The translations under genes and the position numbers were made by a program. This document shows, piece after piece, positions 1 through 8,022 of a DNA stretch of 45,264 nucleotides (position 1 is its first letter; each line of letters starts with the position of its first letter). Origin of the DNA: Methanobacterium sp. (GTDB lineage: Archaea > Methanobacteriota > Methanobacteria > Methanobacteriales > Methanobacteriaceae); NCBI GenBank assembly GCA_015661405.1, contig JACWMK010000019.1:1-45264 (forward strand). Reading direction: 5' to 3'. The notes under the pieces are model-generated. The model saw only the letters and a list, made by a program, of their open reading frames with translations, did not search any database and was not told the DNA's origin.

Positions 1-545
1 TAGAGTTGTTTTAATGATTTAAGACCTTATTAAAAGAGATTGAAATTACATTTAATCAATATATTCTATTGATTCTTTTTTTAACCAATGAAGCCTTAAT
101 TAAGACTCTTATACCAATAGATAGATGATTAAATACGAATTGTCTATTGATTCTATCCTCTGATTTTTAGTGTTAGTTTTATTTTGACTTGATTTGAATT
201 TAAAAGTAGCTGATTTTTTTTTGATTTGAATTTAAAGAGTAGTTTAAGAGTTTTTGGTCTAAAATTGGTAGATAATAAAAATAATCTTAAATAATAATTT
301 TCATTTGATAAATATAATAAGATACCAACTTTGGTGTCATATTCTTAATTTAGTTAATACAAATTAATAATAGACCAATATTTTACCATTTTTATTATAT
401 AAAAAAAACCTCATTTATTTAATTATTAGTATGTAAAAATAAAAAAAAGTTTTTTAATAGGTTATAAATAAATAAAGAATTTGTTTTAAATTGATAGTTT
501 TAAAATAAAGAATTTCAAATTAAATTTTTAAGGTGAATATAAAAA
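1..545. other. AT-rich intergenic region, no gene seen
   Basis: No open frame with a convincing start or ribosome site is visible on either strand. The stretch is very AT-rich and holds short direct repeats: a 16-bp TTGATTTGAATTTAAA at 189-204 and 221-236 (32-bp period), TCTATTGATTCT at 65-76 and 143-154, and AATAAAGAATTT at 471-482 and 504-515. A 7-bp hairpin with one G-T wobble lies at 321-338 (arms GATACCA and TGGTGTC, loop ACTT). The right end probably carries the promoter of the gene at 546. No function can be assigned to the repeats. Confidence 0.5.
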
Positions 546-1274
546 ATGTGGGATACTACTAAAGATTACAGGCTACTGGTAGCTGAGAAGTCAGTGGAAC
601 TATTCTTAAGAACAATTGAAGGGGCAAATTTTCAGGGAAAATGGAATAAAAAGAAATCATTAAGTACTGCTCGAGATATGCTGCCTGAAATACAATCACT
701 TTATTACAGCTATCTGACTCCAGAAGAAATATCTAAAACACCCCAAATTTATTCATTAGAAGATAAAGTAAAAATAATAATTAATGCTTTAGGCGGCGAA
801 GCATGGTATAATCAATTTTTAGGATTAGTAAAAAGAGAAGAGAAAAATAAATTAGAGGAATCCATAGCTAAAATCAAATTCTTTATAAATACAATTTATG
901 GTATTAGAAGAAGATTATCACTTGGAGAAATAAACGATCCTATAATAGGTATTGATATTAAAACTGGAATAGTTTCAAGCATTAGTAATACTAATAAGAT
1001 GAATCATCTGCTTATATCTAATGTGAACTTGGGTGAGAGAGCTATAATAGTAGTAACTAATGATTTAACTGTAAGAGAAAGTGATCATGTGGCTGTAGCA
1101 CTCCTACCTCCTGCAGAATTTTGTGAAACAACCAGTGAAGGTATGTTACTAGGTGTAGATGGAAGAGTTTTGAAGGATGTAAAGGGTGAATTGGGAGATA
1201 TTCCACATGGTATCCCACTTAAAGCTTTAAATGAAACTAGAAACTTTGTAGAATCATTTTTAAATAAAAAATAG
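546..1274 (+). CDS. tRNA-binding-domain protein (EMAP-II/CsaA/MetG-C type OB fold)
   Basis: A 242-residue protein. About residues 130-235 resemble the tRNA_bind OB fold of CsaA, Arc1p/EMAP-II and the MetRS C-terminus: a GIVSSIS strand, a LLISNVNLGERAIIVVTND core and the hallmark SEGMLLG near residue 200. The first ~125 residues are charged, helical and of unknown family, with no aminoacyl-tRNA synthetase catalytic motif. It probably binds tRNA or assists a synthetase in the cytoplasm; the partner is unknown. The start ATG follows AGGTGA at 531-536. The gene stands alone and converges with the pilin-like gene downstream. The OB-fold call is firm, the role is inference. Confidence 0.75.
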   Translation: MWDTTKDYRLLVAEKSVELFLRTIEGANFQGKWNKKKSLSTARDMLPEIQSLYYSYLTPEEISKTPQIYSLEDKVKIIINALGGEAWYNQFLGLVKREEKNKLEESIAKIKFFINTIYGIRRRLSLGEINDPIIGIDIKTGIVSSISNTNKMNHLLISNVNLGERAIIVVTNDLTVRESDHVAVALLPPAEFCETTSEGMLLGVDGRVLKDVKGELGDIPHGIPLKALNETRNFVESFLNKK

Positions 1275-1297
1275 AATTAACTTTTATTATTAATTAA

Positions 1298-1501
1298 TTA
1301 AAATAGATTATTTAAATTTTGGATACTGCTAGTGGTACTGTTTAGTTGACTGGTACTGTTACTACCATTAAAGGTGCTATTAAATCCATGAATATAATTA
1401 TTATAGAATACTAATGCAACTAATGAGATGACTATTATACCTCCGAAAATTAAAATAAGTTCAGCTGAGATTTGTGCGGATTCATCAAATATTATTTTCA
1501 T
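1298..1501 (-). CDS. Class III signal-peptide (type IV pilin-like) protein
   Basis: A 67-residue secreted or pilin-like protein. A short charged N-terminus leads into QISAEL, matching the archaeal class III signal (Q-x-S-x-E-x) cut by an EppA-type prepilin peptidase just before the Gln. A hydrophobic helix (about residues 14-34) follows and would form the pilus core. The remaining ~30 residues are Ser/Asn/Thr rich with several N-x-S/T sequons, which in archaeal pilins are often N-glycosylated. A GGGGGAG ribosome site precedes the ATG. It lies 15 bp after the TadC-like gene on the same strand, so the two are probably cotranscribed and this may be the subunit or a minor pilin. Confidence 0.8.
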   Translation of the reverse strand: MKIIFDESAQISAELILIFGGIIVISLVALVFYNNYIHGFNSTFNGSNSTSQLNSTTSSIQNLNNLF

Positions 1502-1516
1502 TTAAAATTTCTCCCC

Positions 1517-2449
1517 CTAAAATCCTAATACTAATGGTGCAACTGTTTTTATAACATAAAAAATTCCGAAAGCTGCTGGAGCTAAAAGAAGAGCATATTT
1601 TACTCCTTTACGAGCACTACCATATAATACAATGCCGATTAAAATTCCAGCTATTATGGAATGGATTATTATATAACCCGTAGCGGCGGTTGCTGCAGTG
1701 TCCAACAGAGGATTCACTTTACCTAAAGATCCTATAAATGATGAATAAGTCATAATCATACCCAATGCGAATGGAGCTGCAATTAAAGCTGAGATAAGTA
1801 GAAACATCACCGACATCATCACATTAGCTCTTCTTTCACGTTTTAAAGCTAATACAGCCCTTAAATCTTCAGCTACAGTTTCAATAACATCAGATAAACT
1901 TCCACCAACCCTCCTACCCTCCAATATCATCCTAAAAGTCCTATCTAAATTTTTAGATTTTAAACGCTCCCCCATAGATGTTAATGCAGATTCAAAGGTG
2001 CTACCTAATTTTATTTCAATTACGGCTCTTTTAAGCTCGTCAATTAAAGGTCCTTTACCCTGTTTAGATATATCCTCTAAGGCAGTTTCAATACCCACTC
2101 CTGATCTTAAAATAGATGCTATTTGTCTTAAAAAATCAGGTGTGCCTTGTTCTATACTATCTACACGACGTTCCATCATAAAAAATATCCAAGCAAAAAC
2201 AGCTATTCCCGGCAGTAAAAATCCTATTAATCCCCCCATAAGAGGATTAATGACAAGTACTGAAAATAAAATAAAAATTACTAAACCCATTAATATACTG
2301 GCTAAAAGCACTAATGTTATAAGTTCTGAAGCCTTTACATATAAACCCGATCTCACAAGGTTTTCCTGTAAAGTAACCGTGTATCTGTCAGGTATTATGT
2401 TTTCCATCACTTGAGTTAAGGGTGATAATGCTGGGGGGATAATGGCCAT
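1517..2449 (-). CDS. tadC: Type II/IV secretion system F-family membrane protein (TadC-like)
   Basis: A 310-residue polytopic membrane protein of the GspF/TadC family, the inner-membrane platform of a type IV pilus. Two hydrophobic segments lie near residues 40-90, then the cytoplasmic F domain (a TPDFLRQIASILRSGVGIETAL stretch, then GRRVGGSLSDVIETVAEDL), then three hydrophobic segments near the C-terminus. ATG 2449 is preferred to the GTG four codons upstream because AGGTGG sits 8 nt before it and overlaps the GTG. It is followed by the pilin-like gene and should work with the TadA ATPase and TadB at 9.0-11.9 kb. The symbol is by analogy; archaeal naming varies. Confidence 0.82.
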   Translation of the reverse strand: MAIIPPALSPLTQVMENIIPDRYTVTLQENLVRSGLYVKASELITLVLLASILMGLVIFILFSVLVINPLMGGLIGFLLPGIAVFAWIFFMMERRVDSIEQGTPDFLRQIASILRSGVGIETALEDISKQGKGPLIDELKRAVIEIKLGSTFESALTSMGERLKSKNLDRTFRMILEGRRVGGSLSDVIETVAEDLRAVLALKRERRANVMMSVMFLLISALIAAPFALGMIMTYSSFIGSLGKVNPLLDTAATAATGYIIIHSIIAGILIGIVLYGSARKGVKYALLLAPAAFGIFYVIKTVAPLVLGF

Positions 2450-2631
2450 TTTTTTTACCACCTAAATGGGGTATTTAAATTAATTTTATTATTTATGTAT
2501 ATATAATTCATTATATAATTCGTTAAGGTTATTAAACGTATACGTTATTAAGTTCAATTATTAATATTAAAATTTTTATATTTAAATAATACTTAAAATT
2601 AATGAGTTAAAAATATTTTTTTTTATTAATA

Positions 2632-3612
2632 TTATTTTCTTATTTTATTTAAAAGCACAGCTCTTTTCTTTATAAATACAACGTCCTCTATTCTCACTCC
2701 AAATTCATCTTTAATATAAATACCAGGTTCAACAGTGATAACCATTCCTTCTTGAAGTTTAATTTCATCATTTTGAGATATAAATGGTTTTTCATGTACT
2801 TCAAGACCTAAACCATGTCCAGTGGAATGTATAAAATTATCTCCATAACCATAATCTTCTATAACTTTTCGTGCAACCTTATCCACATATGAAGCTTTTA
2901 TGCCTGGTTTTATCACTTTAATCGCTTCTTTTTGAGCTTCTAAAACAATTTCAAATATTTCAGATTGTTTTTCATTTTTTACTATTGTTCTAGTTGTATC
3001 CGAACAGTAATTATTATAGACAGCTCCCCAATCAATAACCACTGGAAATTCTAAATTATTTGATGTAACAGTAGAGTGTGGAAGACTTGATCGTACTCCT
3101 GATGCAACAATGGTGTCAAAAGCAGGTTTTATAGATCCTTCCATTTTCATGTTAAATTCTAATTCTGCTGCAACTTTATTTTCAGTTTCACTAATCTCAG
3201 TATTAATAAATGATCTTTCAGCTATTTCAATAGCACTTTCAATACATTTAACTTCATAATCCGACTTTATAATCCGTGAAGACTCTACTATTTCTGTTAA
3301 CTTAGTTGTAAAGTCATCACAAATTTTATTATAAGTAAAAACGGGTAATGAATTTTCGATTCCTACTATACCTTTCAAATTTTTCTTAACTTCATTTAAA
3401 GACTTAAGTTCCTCAACTTGAACTTTGGATTGATTCAATGCATTATTCATTTCCATTTTAGACGTAAATAACACTGCATCATCTTTTAAAATGAGAATAG
3501 ATGAACTAGAAGGTTTAAAACCAGTTAAATAAGTTATATTTTCAGGCTTAAAAATAATTAGAGAATCAATCTCTTGGCTATGCATTGCACCTATCACTTC
3601 TTTTAAATCCAT
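2632..3612 (-). CDS. M24-family aminopeptidase (Xaa-Pro peptidase, PepQ-like)
   Basis: A 326-residue two-domain enzyme: an N-terminal creatinase-like domain (about 1-115) and a C-terminal pita-bread domain. The five M24 dinuclear-metal ligands are visible: Asp in VIDWGA, Asp in SDTTRT, His in STGHGLG, Glu in VEPGIY and Glu in RIEDVV. It should remove an N-terminal residue before proline, or split Xaa-Pro dipeptides, in the cytosol. A GAGAAGG site precedes the ATG. The HIT-family gene starts upstream with a 30-bp gap, so the pair is probably one transcript. Prolidase versus aminopeptidase P cannot be settled from sequence. Confidence 0.87.
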   Translation of the reverse strand: MDLKEVIGAMHSQEIDSLIIFKPENITYLTGFKPSSSSILILKDDAVLFTSKMEMNNALNQSKVQVEELKSLNEVKKNLKGIVGIENSLPVFTYNKICDDFTTKLTEIVESSRIIKSDYEVKCIESAIEIAERSFINTEISETENKVAAELEFNMKMEGSIKPAFDTIVASGVRSSLPHSTVTSNNLEFPVVIDWGAVYNNYCSDTTRTIVKNEKQSEIFEIVLEAQKEAIKVIKPGIKASYVDKVARKVIEDYGYGDNFIHSTGHGLGLEVHEKPFISQNDEIKLQEGMVITVEPGIYIKDEFGVRIEDVVFIKKRAVLLNKIRK

Positions 3613-3642
3613 TTAAGAACCTTCTCCACAATTTTTTTACGT

Positions 3643-4098
3643 TTATTTATTATAGTTCTTTTTTATTTCTAATTTAATTTTATCCATAACATCTCTTGGA
3701 ATTATACGTGGTATAGGTTGAGGAATATAACCAAAGTCAGGATCATTGAATATTAAACCTTCAAATTCTACTTCATTTTGGTAACGGGGTAAAAAATGCC
3801 AATGAATCTCGGGATTAGGATCTTCATCTCTAAATGCAGCATTTTTAAAGCAACTCCAATTATAAAGATCAGGATTGAAAGCTTCATTTACACTAGTCTC
3901 CATTTTCCGGACTAAAAATTTAAAATCATCCCATTCAGAGTCGTCCAGTTCAGATAAACTTTGGCATTGTCTTTTCAAAGCAACAACACAGGTTCCTAAA
4001 TATCTTTGGCTGGGTGCTAAGAAAATCATCCAGTAAGATGTTTCCTCAATAAGATCACCATATCCTTCAGTCTGACAATATTCACACTTCATAGTCAT
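3643..4098 (-). CDS. HIT-family protein with N-terminal CxxC
   Basis: A 151-residue histidine-triad-fold protein, probably a nucleotide-phosphoester hydrolase or transferase. A CEYC pair near the N-terminus could bind zinc with other ligands. The HIT strand reads EIHWHFLPR: the nucleophilic middle His and the third His are present but the first His of the triad is Glu. ATG 4098 is chosen because AGGAGGT lies 9 nt upstream (complement of 4108-4114); an upstream TTG in frame would overlap that site. It is followed by the M24 peptidase and divergent from the M50 gene. Substrate unknown. Confidence 0.78.
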   Translation of the reverse strand: MTMKCEYCQTEGYGDLIEETSYWMIFLAPSQRYLGTCVVALKRQCQSLSELDDSEWDDFKFLVRKMETSVNEAFNPDLYNWSCFKNAAFRDEDPNPEIHWHFLPRYQNEVEFEGLIFNDPDFGYIPQPIPRIIPRDVMDKIKLEIKKNYNK

Positions 4099-4253
4099 TT
4101 TATTAGAACCTCCTTTCAAAAAATTAGCTTTCTATTTGTTTGGTATATTGACTCATTAAACTAATATTATTTATGAAAAATTTTGGAATAAAAAAAAATG
4201 TAAAATTATTATTAATACAAAAAAATGAATACTTCATACTTATTATACAAAAA

Positions 4254-4263
4254 CTATTATAAG
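4254..4263 (+). promoter_or_regulatory. Putative TATA box of the 4287 M50 gene
   Basis: CTATTATAAG is centred about 29 nt before the ATG at 4287, where an archaeal transcript would begin at or next to the start codon. The gene has no Shine-Dalgarno sequence, so a leaderless mRNA is likely. Confidence 0.4.
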
Positions 4264-4286
4264 GTCAAGAATACTGGTTTTAATAT

Positions 4287-4892
4287 ATGATAAAATTTAC
4301 AGCCAGGGAAGTAAGGGATATAATAATATCAATGGTAGTTATTGCTTTGATATTTGCTTATGTATTTAGTGGACGTAATCTTTCAAACCCTACTAATTTC
4401 ATCTCATTAATCCCCATCACTTTTATAGCAGTGGGATTAGCTTTTGTTCTACATGAACTGGCTCATAAATTTGTATCTATTCGATATGGATTCTGGGCTG
4501 AATATAAATTATGGGCTGAAGGTTTAATATTAGCAGTAATTGTTGCAGTAGCGTTAGGATTCGTTTTCGCAGCACCTGGAGCAGTTTATACTTATGGAAG
4601 CAACATATCCCGAGAACAAAATGGCAAAATGTCCTTAGCAGGTCCAGCAACTAATATTATCCTAGCAGCATTCTTCTTCTTGCTTTTAAATTCTTCTTCT
4701 TTACCAACATTAATGTTATTGGGCTTTTTGGGATTTGCAGTGAACAGTTACTTAGCACTTTTCAACCTTATACCATTCGGTATATTTGATGGGGCTAAAG
4801 TATTCAGATGGAATCCACTAATATGGATTGCAACAGCGGCAGTTGCACTCATAATGGTATTATATTCCTTTTTTGGATTAGCTTCAATTTAA
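4287..4892 (+). CDS. Site-2 protease-like M50 metallopeptidase (short form)
   Basis: A 201-residue membrane protein with about five hydrophobic segments. The zinc motif HELAH lies near residue 55 (VLHELAHKF) and the third-ligand motif appears as NLIPFGIFDGAKVF near residue 160, both typical of intramembrane S2P/M50 proteases. It probably cleaves a membrane-anchored substrate within the bilayer; the substrate is unknown. It lacks CBS or PDZ domains and represents the minimal core. No ribosome site is seen, so a leaderless transcript is likely. It is monocistronic and divergent from the HIT gene. A different M50 protein lies at 41880. Confidence 0.85.
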   Translation: MIKFTAREVRDIIISMVVIALIFAYVFSGRNLSNPTNFISLIPITFIAVGLAFVLHELAHKFVSIRYGFWAEYKLWAEGLILAVIVAVALGFVFAAPGAVYTYGSNISREQNGKMSLAGPATNIILAAFFFLLLNSSSLPTLMLLGFLGFAVNSYLALFNLIPFGIFDGAKVFRWNPLIWIATAAVALIMVLYSFFGLASI

Positions 4893-5055
4893 TTAATGAA
4901 TTTACAAAATTTTTTTAGTAGGGGAATATACAAAAAAATGGATCCATATAATAAATATATTTATAACATTATTTATTTCAGAATAAAAAAATAATATCAA
5001 AACTAATATAATAAATTCAATTCTATCTGAATACAACAAAAAAGGATATATTTTA

Positions 5056-6252
5056 ATGTTCAAAGAAGTCCCTATTAATTATTTTGGATGCACTCATAGG
5101 TCAATTCCCCCTAAACAGACAATTAAAAATGTTGAGGGAAAACTTAGAAAAGTAGGGGTTACCAGAATAGCAGAAATTACACATTTGGACCGTTTGGGTA
5201 TACCAATTTATTCGGCCATAAGACCCGGAGCAGCAGAGGGTGCTATAAGCATATATGCTGGTAAAGGAGCTACAAAAAGTCAAGCCAAAGCCTCAGCCAT
5301 GATGGAAGCATTTGAAAGATATTCAGCTGAAATAAATGAATCGGATTATAAAACAAAATTTAAATTAGGGTTATTTCAAGAATTAAAGGATGCTATAAAT
5401 CCGAAAGAACTGGTTTTATCATCTCAATTACCATTTGAAGTCGAAGAAATTCAAATAGATTGGGTTAAAGCAGTGGAAATAACTGATAATAAGGAATATT
5501 TTGTTCCAGCAAATGCTGTATACCATCCTTACATTCCTTTAAAAGGTATTTCATTATTCAAATCTAATACAAATGGATTAGCATCTGGAAATAATATCGA
5601 AGAAGCTATATTCCATGGAATTATGGAAGTGGTAGAAAGGGATGCTTGGAGTATTTTTGAGGCAAAAAAGAAACCTAAAAGTGAAGTGAATTGTGAAGAG
5701 GTAAATAATCCTCTGATTAGAAATATATTGGATAAATTCTCTATTATGGGGATTGAAGTTAAATTGATAGATTTAACTGCAGATATTGATATCACCACTA
5801 TGGCTGCTGTTTCAGATGATACTATACTTAAAGACCCTGCTTTATTAACATTAGGGATAGGCACTCATCTTGATCCAGAAATTGCAGCAATAAGGGCGCT
5901 TACTGAAGTTGCGCAGAGTAGAGCTACTCAAATTCATGGAACAAGGGAAGACACCACTCGGGCTGTTTTAATGAGGAAAGCAGGTTATAATCGTATGAAG
6001 AAAATAAATAAACACTGGTTTGGTGAGTCGACTAAGATGATAAATCTTTCACAAATCAAAGATAAATCAAGAAAATCTTTTAAAAACAATATAAATGCAT
6101 CAATTAATTTAATTACAAAAAACGGTTTCAAAAAGATTTTATACGTGAATTTAACTCGTAATGATATCAAAATACCAGTGGTGAGGGTTATAATACCGGG
6201 CTTAGAAGTTTACTCTGTAGATCCAGACCGGATGGGTAAAAGAATTATTTAA
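5056..6252 (+). CDS. ycaO: YcaO-type McrA-glycine thioamidation protein (methanogenesis marker 1)
   Basis: A 398-residue YcaO-domain ATP-dependent cyclodehydratase/thioamidase. Family features include GAAEGAISIYAGKGATKSQ near the N-terminus, ASAMMEAFERYSAE (ATP/Mg site) near residue 80, HGIMEVVERDAW near residue 190 and a C-terminal VIIPGLEVYSVDPDRMGKR. In methanogens this enzyme, usually with TfuA, makes the thioglycine in the alpha subunit of methyl-coenzyme M reductase. AGGATAT precedes the ATG. No tfuA lies beside it within the window. The methanogen-marker assignment rests on length and motifs; other YcaO substrates are less likely in this genome type. Confidence 0.85.
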   Translation: MFKEVPINYFGCTHRSIPPKQTIKNVEGKLRKVGVTRIAEITHLDRLGIPIYSAIRPGAAEGAISIYAGKGATKSQAKASAMMEAFERYSAEINESDYKTKFKLGLFQELKDAINPKELVLSSQLPFEVEEIQIDWVKAVEITDNKEYFVPANAVYHPYIPLKGISLFKSNTNGLASGNNIEEAIFHGIMEVVERDAWSIFEAKKKPKSEVNCEEVNNPLIRNILDKFSIMGIEVKLIDLTADIDITTMAAVSDDTILKDPALLTLGIGTHLDPEIAAIRALTEVAQSRATQIHGTREDTTRAVLMRKAGYNRMKKINKHWFGESTKMINLSQIKDKSRKSFKNNINASINLITKNGFKKILYVNLTRNDIKIPVVRVIIPGLEVYSVDPDRMGKRII

Positions 6253-6360
6253 ATTAAATTATAGGAAAAAAATATTTAATAATTTTATTGAATTATAATT
6301 ATTAAACTGATTTGTAACTACGTTAAAAAATTATATTATTAAATCTGCGTGTAGGAAAAA

Positions 6361-6702
6361 ATGAAACAAGTAATTATTATGAGAGGTGATCTCTCTATTA
6401 GTAAAGGTAAAATAGCTGCACAGGCTTGTCATGCTAGTCTGGGCTCTTATAAACGTGCAGATGATAAAATAATAAAAAAATGGGAAAGAGAAGGTGAAAA
6501 AAAAGTAGTAGTCAAAGTGAATGATATAAAAAAGCTTTTTGAAATTTATGAATTAATTAAAGCAACTGATATCTCATACTATATGGTTCAAGATGCGGGT
6601 CATACTGAATTACCTGAGTCAACCATCACTTGCCTAGGAATAGGTCCAGACGAAGATGAAAAAATAGATAAAATAACTGGAGAGTTTAAACTACTTAAAT
6701 AA
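6361..6702 (+). CDS. pth2: Peptidyl-tRNA hydrolase, archaeal/eukaryal type
   Basis: A 113-residue Pth2 enzyme that frees tRNA from stalled peptidyl-tRNA. The signature KGKIAAQACHASLGSY lies near residues 15-30 and the C-terminal QDAGHTELPESTITCLGIGP near residues 80-99 contains the conserved Asp and Thr active-site residues. Length is normal for the family. A TAGGA site precedes the ATG. It heads a cluster with the kinase 25 bp downstream, the zinc-ribbon gene and aEF-1beta, which joins translation genes to a cofactor gene. Confidence 0.95.
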   Translation: MKQVIIMRGDLSISKGKIAAQACHASLGSYKRADDKIIKKWEREGEKKVVVKVNDIKKLFEIYELIKATDISYYMVQDAGHTELPESTITCLGIGPDEDEKIDKITGEFKLLK

Positions 6703-6727
6703 AATTTAAAAATGGATTGAATAGATT

Positions 6728-7381
6728 ATGAAATGGGTGATTAAGGTTGGTGGAAGTCTTTTCCCAGAATATGCAATTAATCTATGCAAAAATCTGGTAG
6801 GTAAAGATGTTATCATTATCTGTGGAGGAGGGGCGCTTGCAAATCTTTTAAGAGATTATGATATAAACATAGGTTTTTCAAATACAGTTACACATAGGAG
6901 CGCTATACTATGCATGGATATTTTGGGAATGCTTATAGCTGATAAACTAGATGATGCAGAAGTAGTTTATTCATTTAAAATTGCTCAAAAAGTTTTAGAT
7001 GAAGGAAAACTTCCAATTTTGATGCCTTCAAAATTAATGGGGCATCAGAATTCCTTGGAGCATTCTTGGAGTGTTACTTCTGATTCAATATCCCTTTACA
7101 TAGCACATCAATTAAAGGCTAAACTATTAATAGCAACAGATGTAGATGGAATATATACTCGGCAGCCATCTCAGGATGGGGCGGAATTCATCAAATATAT
7201 TGATGCAAAAAAATTACTAGATTTTGGTGAAACATCGGTTGATGAAGTTTTAGGAGAGCTTTTAATCCGATTCAAATTAAATTGCTATGTTATTAATGGA
7301 AAACACCCTGAAAGGGTTATTTCTATAATTGACGCTAATAATGTCGATAAAACAAAATATACACTTATTGGAGGAACTTAA
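6728..7381 (+). CDS. mfnE: Amino-acid-kinase-family enzyme, probable MfnE (methanofuran biosynthesis)
   Basis: A 217-residue short member of the amino acid kinase fold. VIKVGGSLFP at the N-terminus and IICGGGALANLLRDYD near residue 35 form the nucleotide/substrate loops; LLIATDVDGIYT near residue 137 is the second phosphate-binding segment. In methanogens the short form of this family is MfnE, which phosphorylates 5-(aminomethyl)-3-furanmethanol phosphate to the diphosphate for methanofuran. As I recall, the Methanocaldococcus MfnE gene lies beside aEF-1beta, as here, which supports the call. No clear ribosome site; probably translated from the pth2 transcript. Alternative: another small-molecule kinase of the same fold. 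Confidence 0.75.
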   Translation: MKWVIKVGGSLFPEYAINLCKNLVGKDVIIICGGGALANLLRDYDINIGFSNTVTHRSAILCMDILGMLIADKLDDAEVVYSFKIAQKVLDEGKLPILMPSKLMGHQNSLEHSWSVTSDSISLYIAHQLKAKLLIATDVDGIYTRQPSQDGAEFIKYIDAKKLLDFGETSVDEVLGELLIRFKLNCYVINGKHPERVISIIDANNVDKTKYTLIGGT

Positions 7382-7384
7382 AAA

Positions 7385-7546
7385 ATGACTAAAATGGAAT
7401 GTACATCATGTAAACAAGAAATATCACCTGTAGAGACTTGTGTTAAATTTGAATGTCCAGAATGTGAAACTATACTCTACAGATGTCAGAAATGCAGAAC
7501 TTTCGGTCATCTCTATACATGCAAATGTGGATTTAAAGGACCTTAA
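7385..7546 (+). CDS. Small zinc-ribbon RNA-binding-type protein (53 aa)
   Basis: A short gene starting 3 nt after the kinase stop. The 53 residues carry CTSC near residue 6, CPEC near 24, CQKC near 34 and a C-terminal CKC at 47-49, which makes two zinc knuckles. This pattern fits the archaeal small zinc-ribbon family (HVO_2753-like, DUF1610) often annotated as RNA-binding and found beside aEF-1beta. Its position between the kinase and aEF-1beta fits a translation-linked role. The size is close to the family norm. The molecular function is not established here. Confidence 0.85.
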   Translation: MTKMECTSCKQEISPVETCVKFECPECETILYRCQKCRTFGHLYTCKCGFKGP

Positions 7547-7662
7547 ACTCCTTATTTCAAATTGTTTAAATTTTATACTATTTTTTATGATTTAAATAAA
7601 TCATATTAAATGAATTAATAATATTAATATAGAATAGAATTTTTTTTGGGAGGTTCAAAAAT

Positions 7663-7932
7663 ATGGGTGAAGTATTAGCAACTATAAAATTAATGCCTGA
7701 TAGTCCTGATATTGATATTGCAAAAATAAAAGAACAAGTTGAAAAATCAATTCCTGAAGAAGTCGAACTTCATAAAATTGAAGAAGAGCCTATAGCTTTT
7801 GGTTTAATAGCACTTAATGTAATGGTAGTTGTAGGTGATATTGAAGGTGGAACAGAGAAAGTTGAAGAAGCACTATCTAAAATTGAAAATGTAGGCAGTG
7901 TAGAAGTAGTGGATGTAAGAAGACTAATGTAA
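7663..7932 (+). CDS. ef1b: Translation elongation factor 1-beta (nucleotide exchange factor)
   Basis: An 89-residue archaeal EF-1beta, the guanine-nucleotide exchange factor for aEF-1A. It opens with MGEVLATIKLMPDSPDID and contains EEPIAFGLIALNVMVVVGD and the C-terminal VGSVEVVDVRRLM, all typical of the family. Length is normal. A strong GGGAGGT site (about 7648-7654) precedes the ATG. A 116-bp gap with a T run separates it from the zinc-ribbon gene, so it may have its own promoter. Confidence 0.95.
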   Translation: MGEVLATIKLMPDSPDIDIAKIKEQVEKSIPEEVELHKIEEEPIAFGLIALNVMVVVGDIEGGTEKVEEALSKIENVGSVEVVDVRRLM

Positions 7933-8003
7933 TATATTTTATTAGATTTATCACTCTTCAAATTTAGATTTATTATTATTTTTAACATGACATTTATTTT
8001 TTA

Positions 8004-8013
8004 TTTTTTTTTT
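8004..8013 (+). terminator. Poly-T terminator between convergent genes
   Basis: A T7/T10 tract (about 7996-8013) follows aEF-1beta and precedes the stop of the leftward methyltransferase gene. Archaeal RNA polymerase stops at such tracts without needing a hairpin. Confidence 0.5.
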
Positions 8014-8022
8014 AAATGAAAT

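Noticed and set aside
189..236. 16-bp direct repeats as an integration or replication site
   Set aside because: Only two copies in very AT-rich DNA with no associated integrase, Cdc6 or conserved origin motif.
1998..2414. Rightward open frame inside the TadC-like gene
   Set aside because: Antisense to the well-supported F-domain coding region, with no start signal.
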